Source: an uncultured bacterium (lineage in GTDB: Bacteria; Cyanobacteriota; Vampirovibrionia; Gastranaerophilales; Gastranaerophilaceae). From it: 64,000 nt of DNA. Both the position numbers and the translations under genes were made by a program. How positions within the stretch are numbered: the first letter of the stretch is position 1; each line of letters starts with the position of its first letter. The stretch spans positions 89,256 to 153,255 of the forward strand of contig CABQAQ010000006.1 in assembly GCA_902462155.1 (NCBI GenBank), given 5' to 3'. Below the pieces are notes generated by a model. It made no database searches and was not told the DNA's origin. It saw nothing but the letters and a program-made list of their open reading frames with translations. Positions 48,635-58,246 of the stretch are shown one piece after another.

Positions 48635-49441
48635 ATGCGCAAAATAAATATATTAAATATTCAAATGCAATCAAAAATATCAGATAAACAGTCTAATTTA
48701 GATAAAATTAAAAAATTTATAGAAAATAATAATGATAATAAATTAGATCTTGTTGTGATGCCGGAATTTTTTAATACCGGAATAAGCCATAATGCATTTA
48801 TAAAACTAGCAGAATCAGAAGAGGGTAATTTTGAAACTATTACTTTTTTGTCTGAACTAGCAAAAAAATATAACACAAATATTTTATGCGGAAGTATAAT
48901 AGAACGAGAACAGGATAAATTATATAATACAAGTTATTTTCTTAATAGAAGTGGTGAAATAATAGGTAAATACAGAAAGATTCATTTATTTAATTATTTC
49001 GGAGGTACAGAAGGTAAATTAATTTCATCTGGAGATCAGCATATAGTAATAAATACTGATATAGGAAAAATAGGTTTAGGAATATGTTTTGATATAAGAT
49101 ATCCTATACATTTTTATAATTTAATGAAAATGGGTGCTGAGATAATAGTTCTACCTACAGCTTGGTTGGCATTTAAAGACGATAATATAGACTATGTAAA
49201 AGATAATTGGATAAATTTTAATAAAGTAAGAGCTTCTGAAAATTTATTATATGTAATAAGTTCAAATCAATATGGTAAAATAGATTCAAGGCTATCAGCC
49301 ATAGGACATAGTCTTGTAGTTAATCCAAAAGGCGAAGTTGTAAGTATAATAGAAGATGAACAAACTGCAAAACTTGTAACAATTGATCTTGATGATGTTG
49401 ACAAAATAAGAAAAGAATGTCCAATAAATAGATTAAACTAG
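48635..49441 (+). CDS. Nitrilase-superfamily carbon-nitrogen hydrolase
   Basis: The 268-residue enzyme has the Glu-Lys-Cys triad: Glu44 in VMPEFFNTG, Lys115 in YRKIHLFNYFGG and Cys151 in GLGICFDIRYP. The fold hydrolyses amides such as omega-amides, deaminated glutathione or carbamoyl-polyamines. The exact substrate cannot be read from the sequence. It has no fused domain, signal or partner gene. It is convergent with radA, 16 bp away. Confidence 0.88.
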   Translation: MRKINILNIQMQSKISDKQSNLDKIKKFIENNNDNKLDLVVMPEFFNTGISHNAFIKLAESEEGNFETITFLSELAKKYNTNILCGSIIEREQDKLYNTSYFLNRSGEIIGKYRKIHLFNYFGGTEGKLISSGDQHIVINTDIGKIGLGICFDIRYPIHFYNLMKMGAEIIVLPTAWLAFKDDNIDYVKDNWINFNKVRASENLLYVISSNQYGKIDSRLSAIGHSLVVNPKGEVVSIIEDEQTAKLVTIDLDDVDKIRKECPINRLN

Positions 49442-49457
49442 AATATCTCGGATAAAT

Positions 49458-50906
49458 TTAACTTTTTGTAGTTATATCAGATACATTAATGTTATTATTA
49501 ATGTTATCATTAGTATTAGATGAAATTAAACAAGCTTTTATAGCATCAAATAGTCGAGAAACTTCGATAATATTAATATTATACTTTTTGTTAAAAGGTT
49601 TATTCTGTTTTGGTATGATAACAGAATTAAAACCTAATTTCTGTGCTTCAATAATACGTTTTTCTATATTATAAACATTTCTTATTTCACCGGATAATCC
49701 AAGTTCACCAATAATAACAGTACCAGGATTAATAATAACATCTCTAGCACAGCTTACAATAGATAAAGCAATACCAAGATCACTAGCAGGTTCATTAATA
49801 GAAATACCACCAATAACATTAATATAAACATCTTGTTTGCTAAGATTAAGTCCAATTCTTTTCTCAAGTACAGCAAGAATTTGAAGTACTCTATTATAAT
49901 CAACCCCATTAGCAACTCTTCTCGGACTAGGGTATGGTGTAATACCAACAAGTGATTGAATTTCAAGTAATAAAGGTCTATCTCCATCACTTGTAGCTAT
50001 AATAACACTACCCGGAGTATGATTATGCGATCTATTTTCATTAAGGAAAAATAAACTAGGGTTAGCAATTTCTTCAAGACCTGAATCTGACATATTAAAT
50101 ACTCCAATCTCATTTGTATTGCCAAAACGATTCTTCATAGCCCTTAGAATTCTATAGGATTTATGCTTATCTCCTTCAAAATATATTACACAATCAACCA
50201 TATGCTCTAAGATTTTAGGCCCCGCAATACTTCCCTCTTTTGTAACGTGTCCAACAATCAAAACAGTCGTATTATTATTTTTAGCAATTTTCATCAACTG
50301 ATTCGTACATTCACGTATCTGCGATACACTCCCTTGCGTACTTGAAATATTCTCATCATATATAGTCTGGATACTATCAATTATTAATACATCAGGTTTA
50401 ATTTTCTCTATCTGTAGCTTAATAAGAGTAAGATTAGTTTGAGAATAAACAAAGAGATTACAACTATTAACATTGAGTCTTTGAGCACGTAGTTTAATTT
50501 GAGAAGTGGATTCTTCGGCTGAAACATAAAGTAACTTTTTCCCATTCTGAGATATTTTTTGACTAGCTTGAAGAAGTAATGTCGATTTACCTATACCAGG
50601 ATCTCCAGCTATAAGAACAAGCGAGCCTTGAACTAACCCAGAACCTAACACTCTATCAAATTCCGGAATATTTGTTTTAATTCTTATCGTTTCGTCTATT
50701 TCTAAATTATTTATACATCTAGCCTCTATATCATCAAAGCAAATTTTTAAAGCTGATTTATTTATAGAACTATCAAGTGTCTGATTAATATCAACAACTT
50801 CCTCAACAAGACTCGACCATTTACCACAATCAGGGCATTTACCCAGATATTTAGTAGTTTCATATCCGCAATTCTGACATATCCATTTTGTTTTCATCTT
50901 TGCCAT
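49458..50906 (-). CDS. radA: DNA repair protein RadA
   Basis: RadA is a RecA-related branch-migration helicase used in recombination and, in naturally transformable bacteria, in extending D-loops. The 482-residue protein shows the N-terminal zinc finger (CQNCGY...CPDCGKW), Walker A GDPGIGKST, the RadA-specific MKNRFGNTNEIGVF and a Lon-like C-terminal domain with GGISINEPASDLGIALSIVS. It lies on the opposite strand from comEC, but both belong to DNA uptake and recombination. The region upstream (50907-51202) contains a 7-bp hairpin at 50948-50968 and nothing else recognisable. Confidence 0.95.
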   Translation of the reverse strand: MAKMKTKWICQNCGYETTKYLGKCPDCGKWSSLVEEVVDINQTLDSSINKSALKICFDDIEARCINNLEIDETIRIKTNIPEFDRVLGSGLVQGSLVLIAGDPGIGKSTLLLQASQKISQNGKKLLYVSAEESTSQIKLRAQRLNVNSCNLFVYSQTNLTLIKLQIEKIKPDVLIIDSIQTIYDENISSTQGSVSQIRECTNQLMKIAKNNNTTVLIVGHVTKEGSIAGPKILEHMVDCVIYFEGDKHKSYRILRAMKNRFGNTNEIGVFNMSDSGLEEIANPSLFFLNENRSHNHTPGSVIIATSDGDRPLLLEIQSLVGITPYPSPRRVANGVDYNRVLQILAVLEKRIGLNLSKQDVYINVIGGISINEPASDLGIALSIVSCARDVIINPGTVIIGELGLSGEIRNVYNIEKRIIEAQKLGFNSVIIPKQNKPFNKKYNINIIEVSRLFDAIKACLISSNTNDNINNNINVSDITTKS

Positions 50907-51202
50907 AGTAAAATTTATTATAATACAAAAAATTAATAAAAAAAAATGCTGTAAATAAGACTTACAGCTTGTGAATAGTTTACGAGTGAGAGTGGAATAT
51001 GTATTTAAAATTTATTATCTTTTGTTTATATAATTAATTATATTTATTATAAATAAAAAGAATATTCCCCTATAGAATATAAAGTATTCCCAAGTGGATT
51101 AGTCCTTGTGTAATTATTTTCTATATTGAGATCTAAAAGTAGAATAAATTATTATAAAATAAACAACCCTCAAATAAGAGATTAAAAAGTATAGTAAAAT
51201 AT

Positions 51203-52483
51203 TTATAGTTTGTAATTGTTTTTAATATAGATAATTTCCTCCTCAGACGTTAAAGAAGGATTAGAAATTTTTAATCTAAGAAGATTCTGAAAAATATATT
51301 GGAAGTCTTTTCCCGGTTTTAATCCCAACTCAATAAGAGTCTTCCCTGTTGTCTGAATCTTTATATTATATAGATTATCAAGATAATATAAGGCATTTTT
51401 ATCATCGGTAATAAAATAATATATTAAAATAGCTTCTATATATTTAGCTTGAAAGAATGTATAGATAGAAAAATCCTTATCAAAATTATCCTCAAAAGAA
51501 AATTTTTTCTTATTTAAAATGAGAAAAAACGCTTGCTCAAGAATTCTTTTCTCGTTTTTAGTAAATGATAAATTAAGCTTAAGATTTGAATAATCAGGTT
51601 TTAGTAGTAATGCAAAATATATTAACCAGAGATTATTCTTATCTTTAGTTTTAGCAAGATATTTTTCTATAATTTCAGGAATATTATTTAGTTTTTGGAA
51701 TATATTACTACTATATTTATAATCAAATGTATCAAAAAATAATTTATAAATTTGCTCATTAATGAAAATACTAAAACTTTTCATATTATTCATATTGAAT
51801 ATTTCTATAAGTTCTGATTTCAATCTTGAAGAACATATATCATAATCAGTTATATTATTTAAATAATTTTCTTGTAAACTAAAAGTATGAGGATCTAAAG
51901 AAAGATTATTAAATCTTAAACGAAACTTAAACGCTCTTAGAATCCTCGTTGGATCATCTTTAAAACTATTTTCGTGTAATATTTTTAATTCCCCTGATTT
52001 TAAATCAGAAATTCCATTAAAAATATCAATAGTATGAAAATATCTATCTTTATTTAACGAAATAGCTAAAGAGTTAATAGAAAAATCTCGTCTGGCTAGA
52101 TCCTCTTGTATGCTACAGGCATATGAATCAATAATAGGTAGATGACCTGCTTTAGGATATGATTCTGATCGAGTCGAGGCTATATCAAATTCTATGTCAT
52201 TCATTTTTAATCTTACAGTTTTAAGCCCATCATTAATTTTGATAATAGTTGCCTTAATTGAATTTTCTATTATTAATTTAGCAAATTTAATAGCATCATA
52301 TTCAATTAAAATATCAACATCAAACACATTTACATCTAATAACAGATCACGAACAAGTCCACCTACTAAATAAATATTAATATTATTTTTATTAGCTATC
52401 TCTGTACAAAAATCAATGACTTCTCTAGTATTTTTATCTATTAATTTTTTGTACCTCTGCTTAATTAAAAACGATTCAATCAT
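51203..52483 (-). CDS. CCA tRNA nucleotidyltransferase / poly(A) polymerase family
   Basis: The 426-residue class II nucleotidyltransferase has the palm motif YLVGGLVRDLLLDVNVFDVDILI (GG plus DxD), the motif RRDFSINSLAISL and the primer-domain motif DDPTRILRAFKFRLRF. It lacks an HD phosphohydrolase domain. Such proteins add CCA to tRNA or A to RNA, and the two cannot be separated by eye. The start overlaps the stop of the upstream gene by 4 bp (ATGA), indicating coupling. Confidence 0.88.
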   Translation of the reverse strand: MIESFLIKQRYKKLIDKNTREVIDFCTEIANKNNINIYLVGGLVRDLLLDVNVFDVDILIEYDAIKFAKLIIENSIKATIIKINDGLKTVRLKMNDIEFDIASTRSESYPKAGHLPIIDSYACSIQEDLARRDFSINSLAISLNKDRYFHTIDIFNGISDLKSGELKILHENSFKDDPTRILRAFKFRLRFNNLSLDPHTFSLQENYLNNITDYDICSSRLKSELIEIFNMNNMKSFSIFINEQIYKLFFDTFDYKYSSNIFQKLNNIPEIIEKYLAKTKDKNNLWLIYFALLLKPDYSNLKLNLSFTKNEKRILEQAFFLILNKKKFSFEDNFDKDFSIYTFFQAKYIEAILIYYFITDDKNALYYLDNLYNIKIQTTGKTLIELGLKPGKDFQYIFQNLLRLKISNPSLTSEEEIIYIKNNYKL

Positions 52484-53154
52484 TTTTTAACATAAATATT
52501 TCCAAATACTTTAACATACTCATTCAGTTTAGATTCCAAAGATTTTATCTGTAACTTTAGCTCATTATTCTGTTCAATAATAGATTTGATTTTGGTAGCT
52601 AAAACTTTATTATCTGCTTTGAAACTTGAAAAATCAGCAAATTTTTCTAAAAACGGATCATTCTTAAAAAAGTTTTCAATTTCTAAAGACACCTTTTTTG
52701 CTATATTAGAAGTAAGAATATCTAAATTTTTATTATTAAAGTCAAAGTTTATTTTTGCAACTTCGTTTTTATTACTATTAACATCTATATCAGAATCCTT
52801 TGTTTCTACAATATTTAAATTATCCTGCTGCTTATCTTTTGATTGAAGCTGAATATTACAATCTTTATTATTTTCAATATGTAAATCAGTGTCTTTATCA
52901 TTATCTATATTATCCTCTTGAACACTATTTTCTTTTGTTTCTAAAATAGATTCTTCGGGTTTATCAATTTTATCTTTCTGGATAATAAGATCTTTAATAC
53001 GATTGAAAGATACATCATCAAAATATTCTACACCATTTTCATCTTCATAAATAGAATCAATTTTCCAAGTTTTAATAAAAGTGTCTAAAATAAAATTATC
53101 AATAAATTGTCCTTCTTTTGATAAAGTATCAATAATCTGTTGTTTTGTACGCAT
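52480..53154 (-). CDS. Unknown protein with a MerR-like N-terminus and coiled-coil C-terminus
   Basis: I place the start at the ATG at 53154, 8 bp after GGGG, giving 224 residues. A longer frame to 53259 would add a hydrophobic stretch without a ribosome-binding site. Residues 1-55 (MRTKQQIIDTLSKEGQFIDN...TFIKTWKIDSIYEDENG) resemble a winged-helix fold of the MerR type. The centre is acidic and disordered and the last 60 residues form a coiled coil (SIIEQNNELKLQIKSLESKL). It is translationally coupled to the CCA/poly(A) polymerase gene. Function unknown. Confidence 0.55.
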   Translation of the reverse strand: MRTKQQIIDTLSKEGQFIDNFILDTFIKTWKIDSIYEDENGVEYFDDVSFNRIKDLIIQKDKIDKPEESILETKENSVQEDNIDNDKDTDLHIENNKDCNIQLQSKDKQQDNLNIVETKDSDIDVNSNKNEVAKINFDFNNKNLDILTSNIAKKVSLEIENFFKNDPFLEKFADFSSFKADNKVLATKIKSIIEQNNELKLQIKSLESKLNEYVKVFGNIYVKK

Positions 53155-53348
53155 GATTTTTACCCCTAATATAATATGATTATACTTAAAATTATATAAG
53201 CATACAAGAGGAAATAGTAATAATATAAAAAATAATTTAAACGAGAATAAAAAAAGCAATATAAATAACTAAAAAAGAAATGTATATTGCATAAAATGAT
53301 TTGTTGAGTATAAGTTTTTTTTATAAAAGTAAATAATAAGTCTAAATA

Positions 53349-54692
53349 TTATTTTTGAAAAGCTTTAGCTCTTTTTAAATTAGACTTAAGTTCATTAGCT
53401 AAATCAACTCTTCCATTTTTCTCATAAATTTTTGACATAGATTCTAAAAATTTAACAGTATCAATAGTTTTAGAAGACGACACATTATTTTTTTTATCGG
53501 CTGCATTTAATTGTCTATTTTCAAGAGGAAGATTAAATTGTTTTTTCCTATTATTCTGAATATCTGATTGCATATTATGTTGTTGTGGTGTAATGGAAGA
53601 TGAAATATAACTATTATCTTTAAAATTTTTATTTTCTGATATAACCTTATTATTAGACAAAAACGATGATTTTTGTTCATTAAGAAAAGGCATTTTATTT
53701 TTCTGAGCAGCCTTGCTGTTAAAATGATCCCTTTGCCTATTTGTAACTTGTTGGTTGTTCAAATTTTTCTGATTATAATTAATAGAATCCAAATTATTTT
53801 GAGTTAAATCCGGATTATTTTTTTGAATAGAAGCAGTCATATAAGGATTTTTTTGACTCATTTTATAAGCATTTAAACCAACATTAGCATTAAGTAATCT
53901 TTTAGAAGAATCTATATCCGTATCTAAAAGTTTTGATCGTGATCTATTCTTTAAAATATCACGATTTTTAGAATCAAGATTAAGATTATTTAAACTATGA
54001 AGATGATTCCCTGATGAGTTAGATTTTAAACTTTGAGATAATCCAACAGAAATTTCTTCTTCTTTAGAGTTAAGAATTTTATTTCCAACAACAATAACAA
54101 GAATAAATAAACCAATATAAGTAAAAATATCAAAGTTAAAAGAAGAACTAAACGAACGAATAAAGTTCTTAAAATTAACTAAACTAATTCCAAATGAATT
54201 TAATTTATTAGAAATAAAACCAAAATAATAACTCAAAGAATCATTCTTCTGTAAAAGAGTATTTTTGGCATCTTGGAATAAATTAGAATATTCACTTATA
54301 GGCTTATTAAGGGTAAGAGTATTATCTTGAATAACTAAAGGATTAATGACAATACCTGCTTTAGAAATATTTTCACCTTCTATAGTAATTCTAAGACTAT
54401 TTTTAGATAATGGCTTAACAATAACATTAGTAATATCAAGAGCATTATTAAATACAGTACTTAAAGTATTAGAAGCAATGATATCTTTAATATCAAGATG
54501 CAAGACATTACTATCTTGAATATTTTTAATAACCTGAACAGATTCTTTAGTATTAAGAATAATTTGGTGTCCACCGGAGTTAGAATCTATTTCTATTCCG
54601 TTTAGAATATTCTGAGCAAACACGTTAGTAGTGTTAAATAATATGAAAAAAAGTATTAGGAATAAAAATCTCAACATTTTGTAACTCAACAT
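53349..54692 (-). CDS. Exported AMIN-domain protein with a central membrane anchor
   Basis: The 447-residue protein has a signal peptide (MLRFLFLILFFILFNTTNVFA), then one AMIN domain of about 120 residues (NILNGIEIDSNSGGHQIILN ... SLRITIEGENISKAGIVI). A transmembrane helix follows (IFTYIGLFILVIVVGNKIL), and then an extended Asn/Gln/Lys/Ser-rich tail of about 240 residues with a short C-terminal helix. AMIN domains bind peptidoglycan or dock to secretins and pilus machinery; the cyanobacterial link is to pilus or amidase function. With the domain outside and the long tail inside, it could couple wall and cytoplasm. GGGGAG precedes the ATG by 9 bp. Confidence 0.72.
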   Translation of the reverse strand: MLSYKMLRFLFLILFFILFNTTNVFAQNILNGIEIDSNSGGHQIILNTKESVQVIKNIQDSNVLHLDIKDIIASNTLSTVFNNALDITNVIVKPLSKNSLRITIEGENISKAGIVINPLVIQDNTLTLNKPISEYSNLFQDAKNTLLQKNDSLSYYFGFISNKLNSFGISLVNFKNFIRSFSSSFNFDIFTYIGLFILVIVVGNKILNSKEEEISVGLSQSLKSNSSGNHLHSLNNLNLDSKNRDILKNRSRSKLLDTDIDSSKRLLNANVGLNAYKMSQKNPYMTASIQKNNPDLTQNNLDSINYNQKNLNNQQVTNRQRDHFNSKAAQKNKMPFLNEQKSSFLSNNKVISENKNFKDNSYISSSITPQQHNMQSDIQNNRKKQFNLPLENRQLNAADKKNNVSSSKTIDTVKFLESMSKIYEKNGRVDLANELKSNLKRAKAFQK

Positions 54693-54843
54693 AAAAATAT
54701 TCTCCCCTTTTTGAAGTGAGATAAAAAACTCAACTTTATAGAATAAGAATATCTATTAATAAAAAAAGTTTCATCAATCATAAGATCGAAAAAATTAAAT
54801 AGACCACCTGATCAATGAGGCAATAAGAAATATAAATCAAGAA

Positions 54844-54873
54844 ATCCCAAAAGTTTTATTATTCTTTTGGGAT
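54844..54873 (-). terminator. Hairpin at the end of the YtxH/DUF948 cluster
   Basis: A perfect 10-bp stem (ATCCCAAAAG / CTTTTGGGAT) with a 10-nt loop lies 31 bp after the last gene of the cluster. A moderate T-rich stretch follows on the minus strand. The remaining gap to 54692 holds nothing else. Confidence 0.65.
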
Positions 54874-54904
54874 CAATAAGATACAGAAAGATGATACTTT
54901 AAGA

Positions 54905-55174
54905 CTAGTTGTTAGCAGAAGATTTCTGTCTATTAAGAAGGTCTTGAACTTTTTCCATAATTTCATCACCTTTTTTTTGCATGTCATCAACAATAGAATC
55001 CGCTTTATGTTGAATTTCACGAACAGTTTCTCCGGCTTTATCATAAAGCTCACTTGAAGTTTTAGAAAGCTTTTCTCTAGTTTCTTCACCGGATTGAGGA
55101 GCTAACAAAAGACCTAAAACCCCACCAACAATCCCACCAACAACAAATCCTGCTAAAAATTTACCTGCTGACAT
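54905..55174 (-). CDS. YtxH-domain small membrane protein, copy 1
   Basis: The 89-residue protein starts with a Gly-rich hydrophobic segment (FLAGFVVGGIVGGVLGLLLAP) followed by the family motif PQSGEETREKLSKTS. An amphipathic helical tail ends it. YtxH proteins in Firmicutes are general-stress products; the function is unknown. It is the last of three small genes on the minus strand. A strong ribosome-binding site (AAGGAG) is present. Confidence 0.85.
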   Translation of the reverse strand: MSAGKFLAGFVVGGIVGGVLGLLLAPQSGEETREKLSKTSSELYDKAGETVREIQHKADSIVDDMQKKGDEIMEKVQDLLNRQKSSANN

Positions 55175-55197
55175 AATAAATAAACTCCTTTTCTTTT

Positions 55198-55545
55198 TTA
55201 TTTCTTCATAAATAATTTAAGTCCTGTTAAAAATCCATTAACAAGACCACCTGATATATTTTTAAGCCCACAAAAGGCAATAGTAGATGCTCCTAAAAGA
55301 CTGGTAATAATACTTTTAATAGAGGAAATTCTTCTATCAGTAGTATCCGTAAGTTCATTAACTTTTGATATAGTTTTATTAAGCTCTTTTAGTGCAGGGG
55401 CTAATTCTCGTTTAACAATATCTGTTGTTTCATCCAAATTTTTAACTAATTTAGAAACGTCAAATAAAAGCTTTGTTAAAAAACAAACCATAACAATAAT
55501 AGTAATGATAAGGAAAATACTAGCTATTTCGAGTATATCTGACAT
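55198..55545 (-). CDS. DUF948 family membrane protein
   Basis: The 115-residue protein has one N-terminal transmembrane helix (IASIFLIITIIVMVCFLTKLLF). A coiled-coil follows (VSKLVKNLDETTDIVKREL), then a second hydrophobic stretch (SIITSLLGASTIAFCGLKNI). It matches the DUF948 pattern that often accompanies YtxH genes in stress or cell-envelope operons. It lies between the two YtxH copies with short gaps of 23 and 21 bp. Confidence 0.8.
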   Translation of the reverse strand: MSDILEIASIFLIITIIVMVCFLTKLLFDVSKLVKNLDETTDIVKRELAPALKELNKTISKVNELTDTTDRRISSIKSIITSLLGASTIAFCGLKNISGGLVNGFLTGLKLFMKK

Positions 55546-55566
55546 AAAAAGATCTCCTATTAAAAA

Positions 55567-55878
55567 TTAATTAAAATCATAATCACAAGTTTCAAGCTCT
55601 TTAGCTTTAGCAAGTTGCTTTGCTTTAATCATATCATTAAGCTCATTATACTTTTTTTCGAGTTTATAACGCATCATATCAATAGAACAAAGCGCTTGTT
55701 TTTTAGCTTTTTTTATTTCAGGAGCGTGTTTTTGAGCTAATGTAGTAATAGATTTCTTAAGTTCTTCTCTGGTTTCTTTTCCGGATTTAGGTGCATATAA
55801 AACAGCTCCTAAAATACCGCCTAAGATACCTGTAAGTAAACCGACTCCGAATAAAATAGAATTGTCTTCTTTTGCCAT
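55567..55878 (-). CDS. YtxH-domain small membrane protein, copy 2
   Basis: The 103-residue protein has the Gly-rich membrane segment ILFGVGLLTGILGGILGAVLYAP followed by KSGKETREELKKSITTLAQKH and a long charged helix. It is the first gene of the three-gene cluster. Two YtxH paralogues flank the DUF948 gene, which suggests one envelope-stress unit. A GGAGG-type ribosome-binding site precedes the ATG. Confidence 0.85.
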   Translation of the reverse strand: MAKEDNSILFGVGLLTGILGGILGAVLYAPKSGKETREELKKSITTLAQKHAPEIKKAKKQALCSIDMMRYKLEKKYNELNDMIKAKQLAKAKELETCDYDFN

Positions 55879-56046
55879 AAAATTTCCTCCGATTATGATT
55901 TTCTCTTTTTAGTATATCATTTTACTTTGGATAATCAAAGACTAACACGTTATTTGATATAGATAAATACTCCATTAGTTATACAAAAGGATATTTTTTA
56001 TTAGAAAATAATTTAAATTACATTCATAGTAAAAGTTAATAAAAGA

Positions 56047-56075
56047 TTGTAATACGAAAAGAAAATTGTTAAAAT
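56047..56075 (+). promoter_or_regulatory. Possible promoter of the outer-membrane barrel gene
   Basis: TTGTAA and TAAAAT are separated by 17 bp. The predicted transcription start is only a few bases before the ATG at 56089, so the leader would be very short. The rest of 55879-56046 contains no recognised site. Confidence 0.4.
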
Positions 56076-56088
56076 AAAAATAAAAGGT

Positions 56089-57498
56089 ATGAAAAAAATA
56101 AAGACTTTAATAAAAATGAGGAATATAATAACATTATTTATTATATATATACTAGTAAGTGGAAATAGTGTACTATCCATAGAAAATATTAATGTAGTTA
56201 GTGAAAATACCGTTAAACAAGTTACAAAAGAAAAAAGTATACAGCAATCAGATATTACAAAAGAAGATGATGTAGAATATATAGATTATACAAACAACAT
56301 GTATTTTGACTATGCTGATATGTATGGTAATGATTTGCTTGATACAATGATGACAGAACAGATAGAAGTCGAAGAAGAAATAGATGAATTAACAACCGGT
56401 AATGATATAACTCCACCAAAAACGACTGAGCTTAATGCTGTATTTTTAATGGATAAAGATAAAAAAGAAGAGTTAGAAAAAGAAGGTTTAACTCAAACAT
56501 ACCATGGTAGTGTAGTAAAAGTCGAAGATAATCCTTTACATAATAAGAAGCCGTTAATAGAAATAGAAGGGAAGTTAATAAAAAGTGTAGATTTAAGCCT
56601 TGGCTATAGAGGTAACTTATCATTTGATTTTAAAACTCAAGATAAGTTATCTGCTTTTTATGAGCTACCAACAACAGATATATCAACAAAAATAAAGTTT
56701 GCAGATGGTAAAACAGTTATAGTTGCCTCATTTGATCCAATACCGAACGAATCACAACCTAATTATTTTTCAAATGGAGTAGGGAATTTATATATAAAAA
56801 GAAAACTAACAGATAAGCAATCAATAACAATAGGCAGATGCTCAAGATTACCTATAGGATATGAAAGCAAGTTAAGTCCATATAATCAATATTTTATAAA
56901 TAAAGCGCAGATATCTGATAAATTTGGAGATGTAAGGTCAACAGGATTAAGGAATGAGGGTAATTATAAATATGTAGATTATAATGTTGGAGTATATAAT
57001 AGTACAAGAAAGTTTGCAACAGGAATAGATGGTGGTGATTTTGTAGGTTGGGTAAATTTAAAGCCTTTAGCGAATGTAAATAACACGAAGTATGGAGAAG
57101 TAGTACTCGGGACAGGAGTGAATTTGGGACAAAAAGATAACAATGACTATTCTGTTCTAGGAGCTTATTTAGGGTATAAGTATAAAAGATTTTTAGCAAA
57201 TTTTGAATGTGCAAAAGCAAATGGCTATAATGGATCAAATTTTTCTAATAATGAAGCCTATGGTTTTTATACTACAATAGGATATAATTTGACCGATAAA
57301 CTACAATTAGTAACAAGGTATGATTTTTTTGATCCGGATATGAATAGAGGGAATGATTTAAGTGTAGAATATTCTACCGGAATAAATTATTATTTAATAA
57401 ATCAGAATTTTAAACTGGGATTAAACTACGTAATAGTAGATAAAGAAAATCAACCTCAATCAAATAGGATCTTATTTCTAACTCAGATAGCTTTTTAG
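56089..57498 (+). CDS. Outer-membrane beta-barrel protein (porin-like)
   Basis: The 469-residue protein has a signal peptide (MRNIITLFIIYILVSGNSVLS) and an acidic periplasmic stretch. About 330 residues of alternating aromatic and polar strands follow, such as IEIEGKLIKSVDLSLGYRGN, LQLVTRYDFFDPD and FKLGLNYVIVD, ending in a C-terminal Phe. This is the pattern of an OprO/P-like porin inserted by BamA. Its presence supports a Gram-negative envelope. The ribosome-binding site (AAAAGG) touches the ATG. Confidence 0.78.
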   Translation: MKKIKTLIKMRNIITLFIIYILVSGNSVLSIENINVVSENTVKQVTKEKSIQQSDITKEDDVEYIDYTNNMYFDYADMYGNDLLDTMMTEQIEVEEEIDELTTGNDITPPKTTELNAVFLMDKDKKEELEKEGLTQTYHGSVVKVEDNPLHNKKPLIEIEGKLIKSVDLSLGYRGNLSFDFKTQDKLSAFYELPTTDISTKIKFADGKTVIVASFDPIPNESQPNYFSNGVGNLYIKRKLTDKQSITIGRCSRLPIGYESKLSPYNQYFINKAQISDKFGDVRSTGLRNEGNYKYVDYNVGVYNSTRKFATGIDGGDFVGWVNLKPLANVNNTKYGEVVLGTGVNLGQKDNNDYSVLGAYLGYKYKRFLANFECAKANGYNGSNFSNNEAYGFYTTIGYNLTDKLQLVTRYDFFDPDMNRGNDLSVEYSTGINYYLINQNFKLGLNYVIVDKENQPQSNRILFLTQIAF

Positions 57499-57538
57499 CT
57501 TGTTAAATAGTATAATATAGTTTATATTCAAAATAAAG

Positions 57539-58111
57539 TTATTGTCGAATACTATATTGACATCCACAATAATTCTGGCGATAGAAATTTTCTAATTTAG
57601 CGATTTTGATAGTTTCTAAGAATCCATTTTCTTTTTTAAAATCAATATCAACAAATTTTGGATTAAATTTATCCGTTTGAAAAAATTTATTCTGAATATT
57701 AAAAGCTGTATTAAAAATATTTTTAGAGATTTTATGAGGACTAACAGTTAGAGTTGTCGAGAAAAAAGGTATATTTAATTCTGCAGCTTTAAGATAAGTA
57801 TGAGTAAGTCTAAGTTCGAAGCATTTATTACACCTAAGTCCTTTTTCCATTTCAGATTCAAGACCTTTAATATAATTTTGCCATACGATTGGCTGAAAAT
57901 GATCAATAATAAGTTTTATATTAAGTTTTTTAGAATATAAAATAAGTTCTTTTAATCTTCTAAAATATTCGGATTTAGGATAGATATTAGGATTATAAAA
58001 ATATAATATAGGAGTATAATTTAGATTTTTTAATTTAATGACAGGAAAAGCAGAACAAACAGCACAGCAAACATGTAAGAGTATATAATTATTTTTTACA
58101 GATATTTCCAT
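57539..58111 (-). CDS. queH: Epoxyqueuosine reductase QueH
   Basis: QueH (DUF208) reduces epoxyqueuosine to queuosine in tRNA, replacing the cobalamin-dependent QueG. The 190-residue protein carries LLHVCCAVCS near the N-terminus, FYNPNIYPKSEYFRRLKEL, RCNKCFELRLTHTYL and a C-terminal CGCQYS, the cysteines that hold an iron-sulphur cluster and metal. It is unusual in a genome that also uses cobalamin for its ribonucleotide reductase. The gene ends convergently with the porin gene. Confidence 0.92.
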   Translation of the reverse strand: MEISVKNNYILLHVCCAVCSAFPVIKLKNLNYTPILYFYNPNIYPKSEYFRRLKELILYSKKLNIKLIIDHFQPIVWQNYIKGLESEMEKGLRCNKCFELRLTHTYLKAAELNIPFFSTTLTVSPHKISKNIFNTAFNIQNKFFQTDKFNPKFVDIDFKKENGFLETIKIAKLENFYRQNYCGCQYSIRQ

Positions 58112-58246
58112 AAAGCAATGATAACACGAAATTTCAGATGCAAGTATAAAATAAAAAAATTTACAAAATTTGTTACAGATAAAAAAATAAAATTGTTGTA
58201 AAATAAATAAATATTACAATTAAAATAAAAAAGGAGGACTATAGGC

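Noticed and set aside
46151..50906. A competence operon linking comEC and radA
   Set aside because: The genes are on opposite strands with an unrelated amidase gene between them, so they are not one transcription unit.
50907..51202. Small RNA in the gap between radA and the CCA/poly(A) polymerase gene
   Set aside because: Only one weak 7-bp hairpin at 50948-50968; no 6S, tmRNA, RNase P or SRP signature and no promoter-terminator pair.
58112..58246. Cobalamin riboswitch before nrdJ
   Set aside because: The gap is 135 bp, very AT-rich, with no B12-box or multi-stem structure that I can see.
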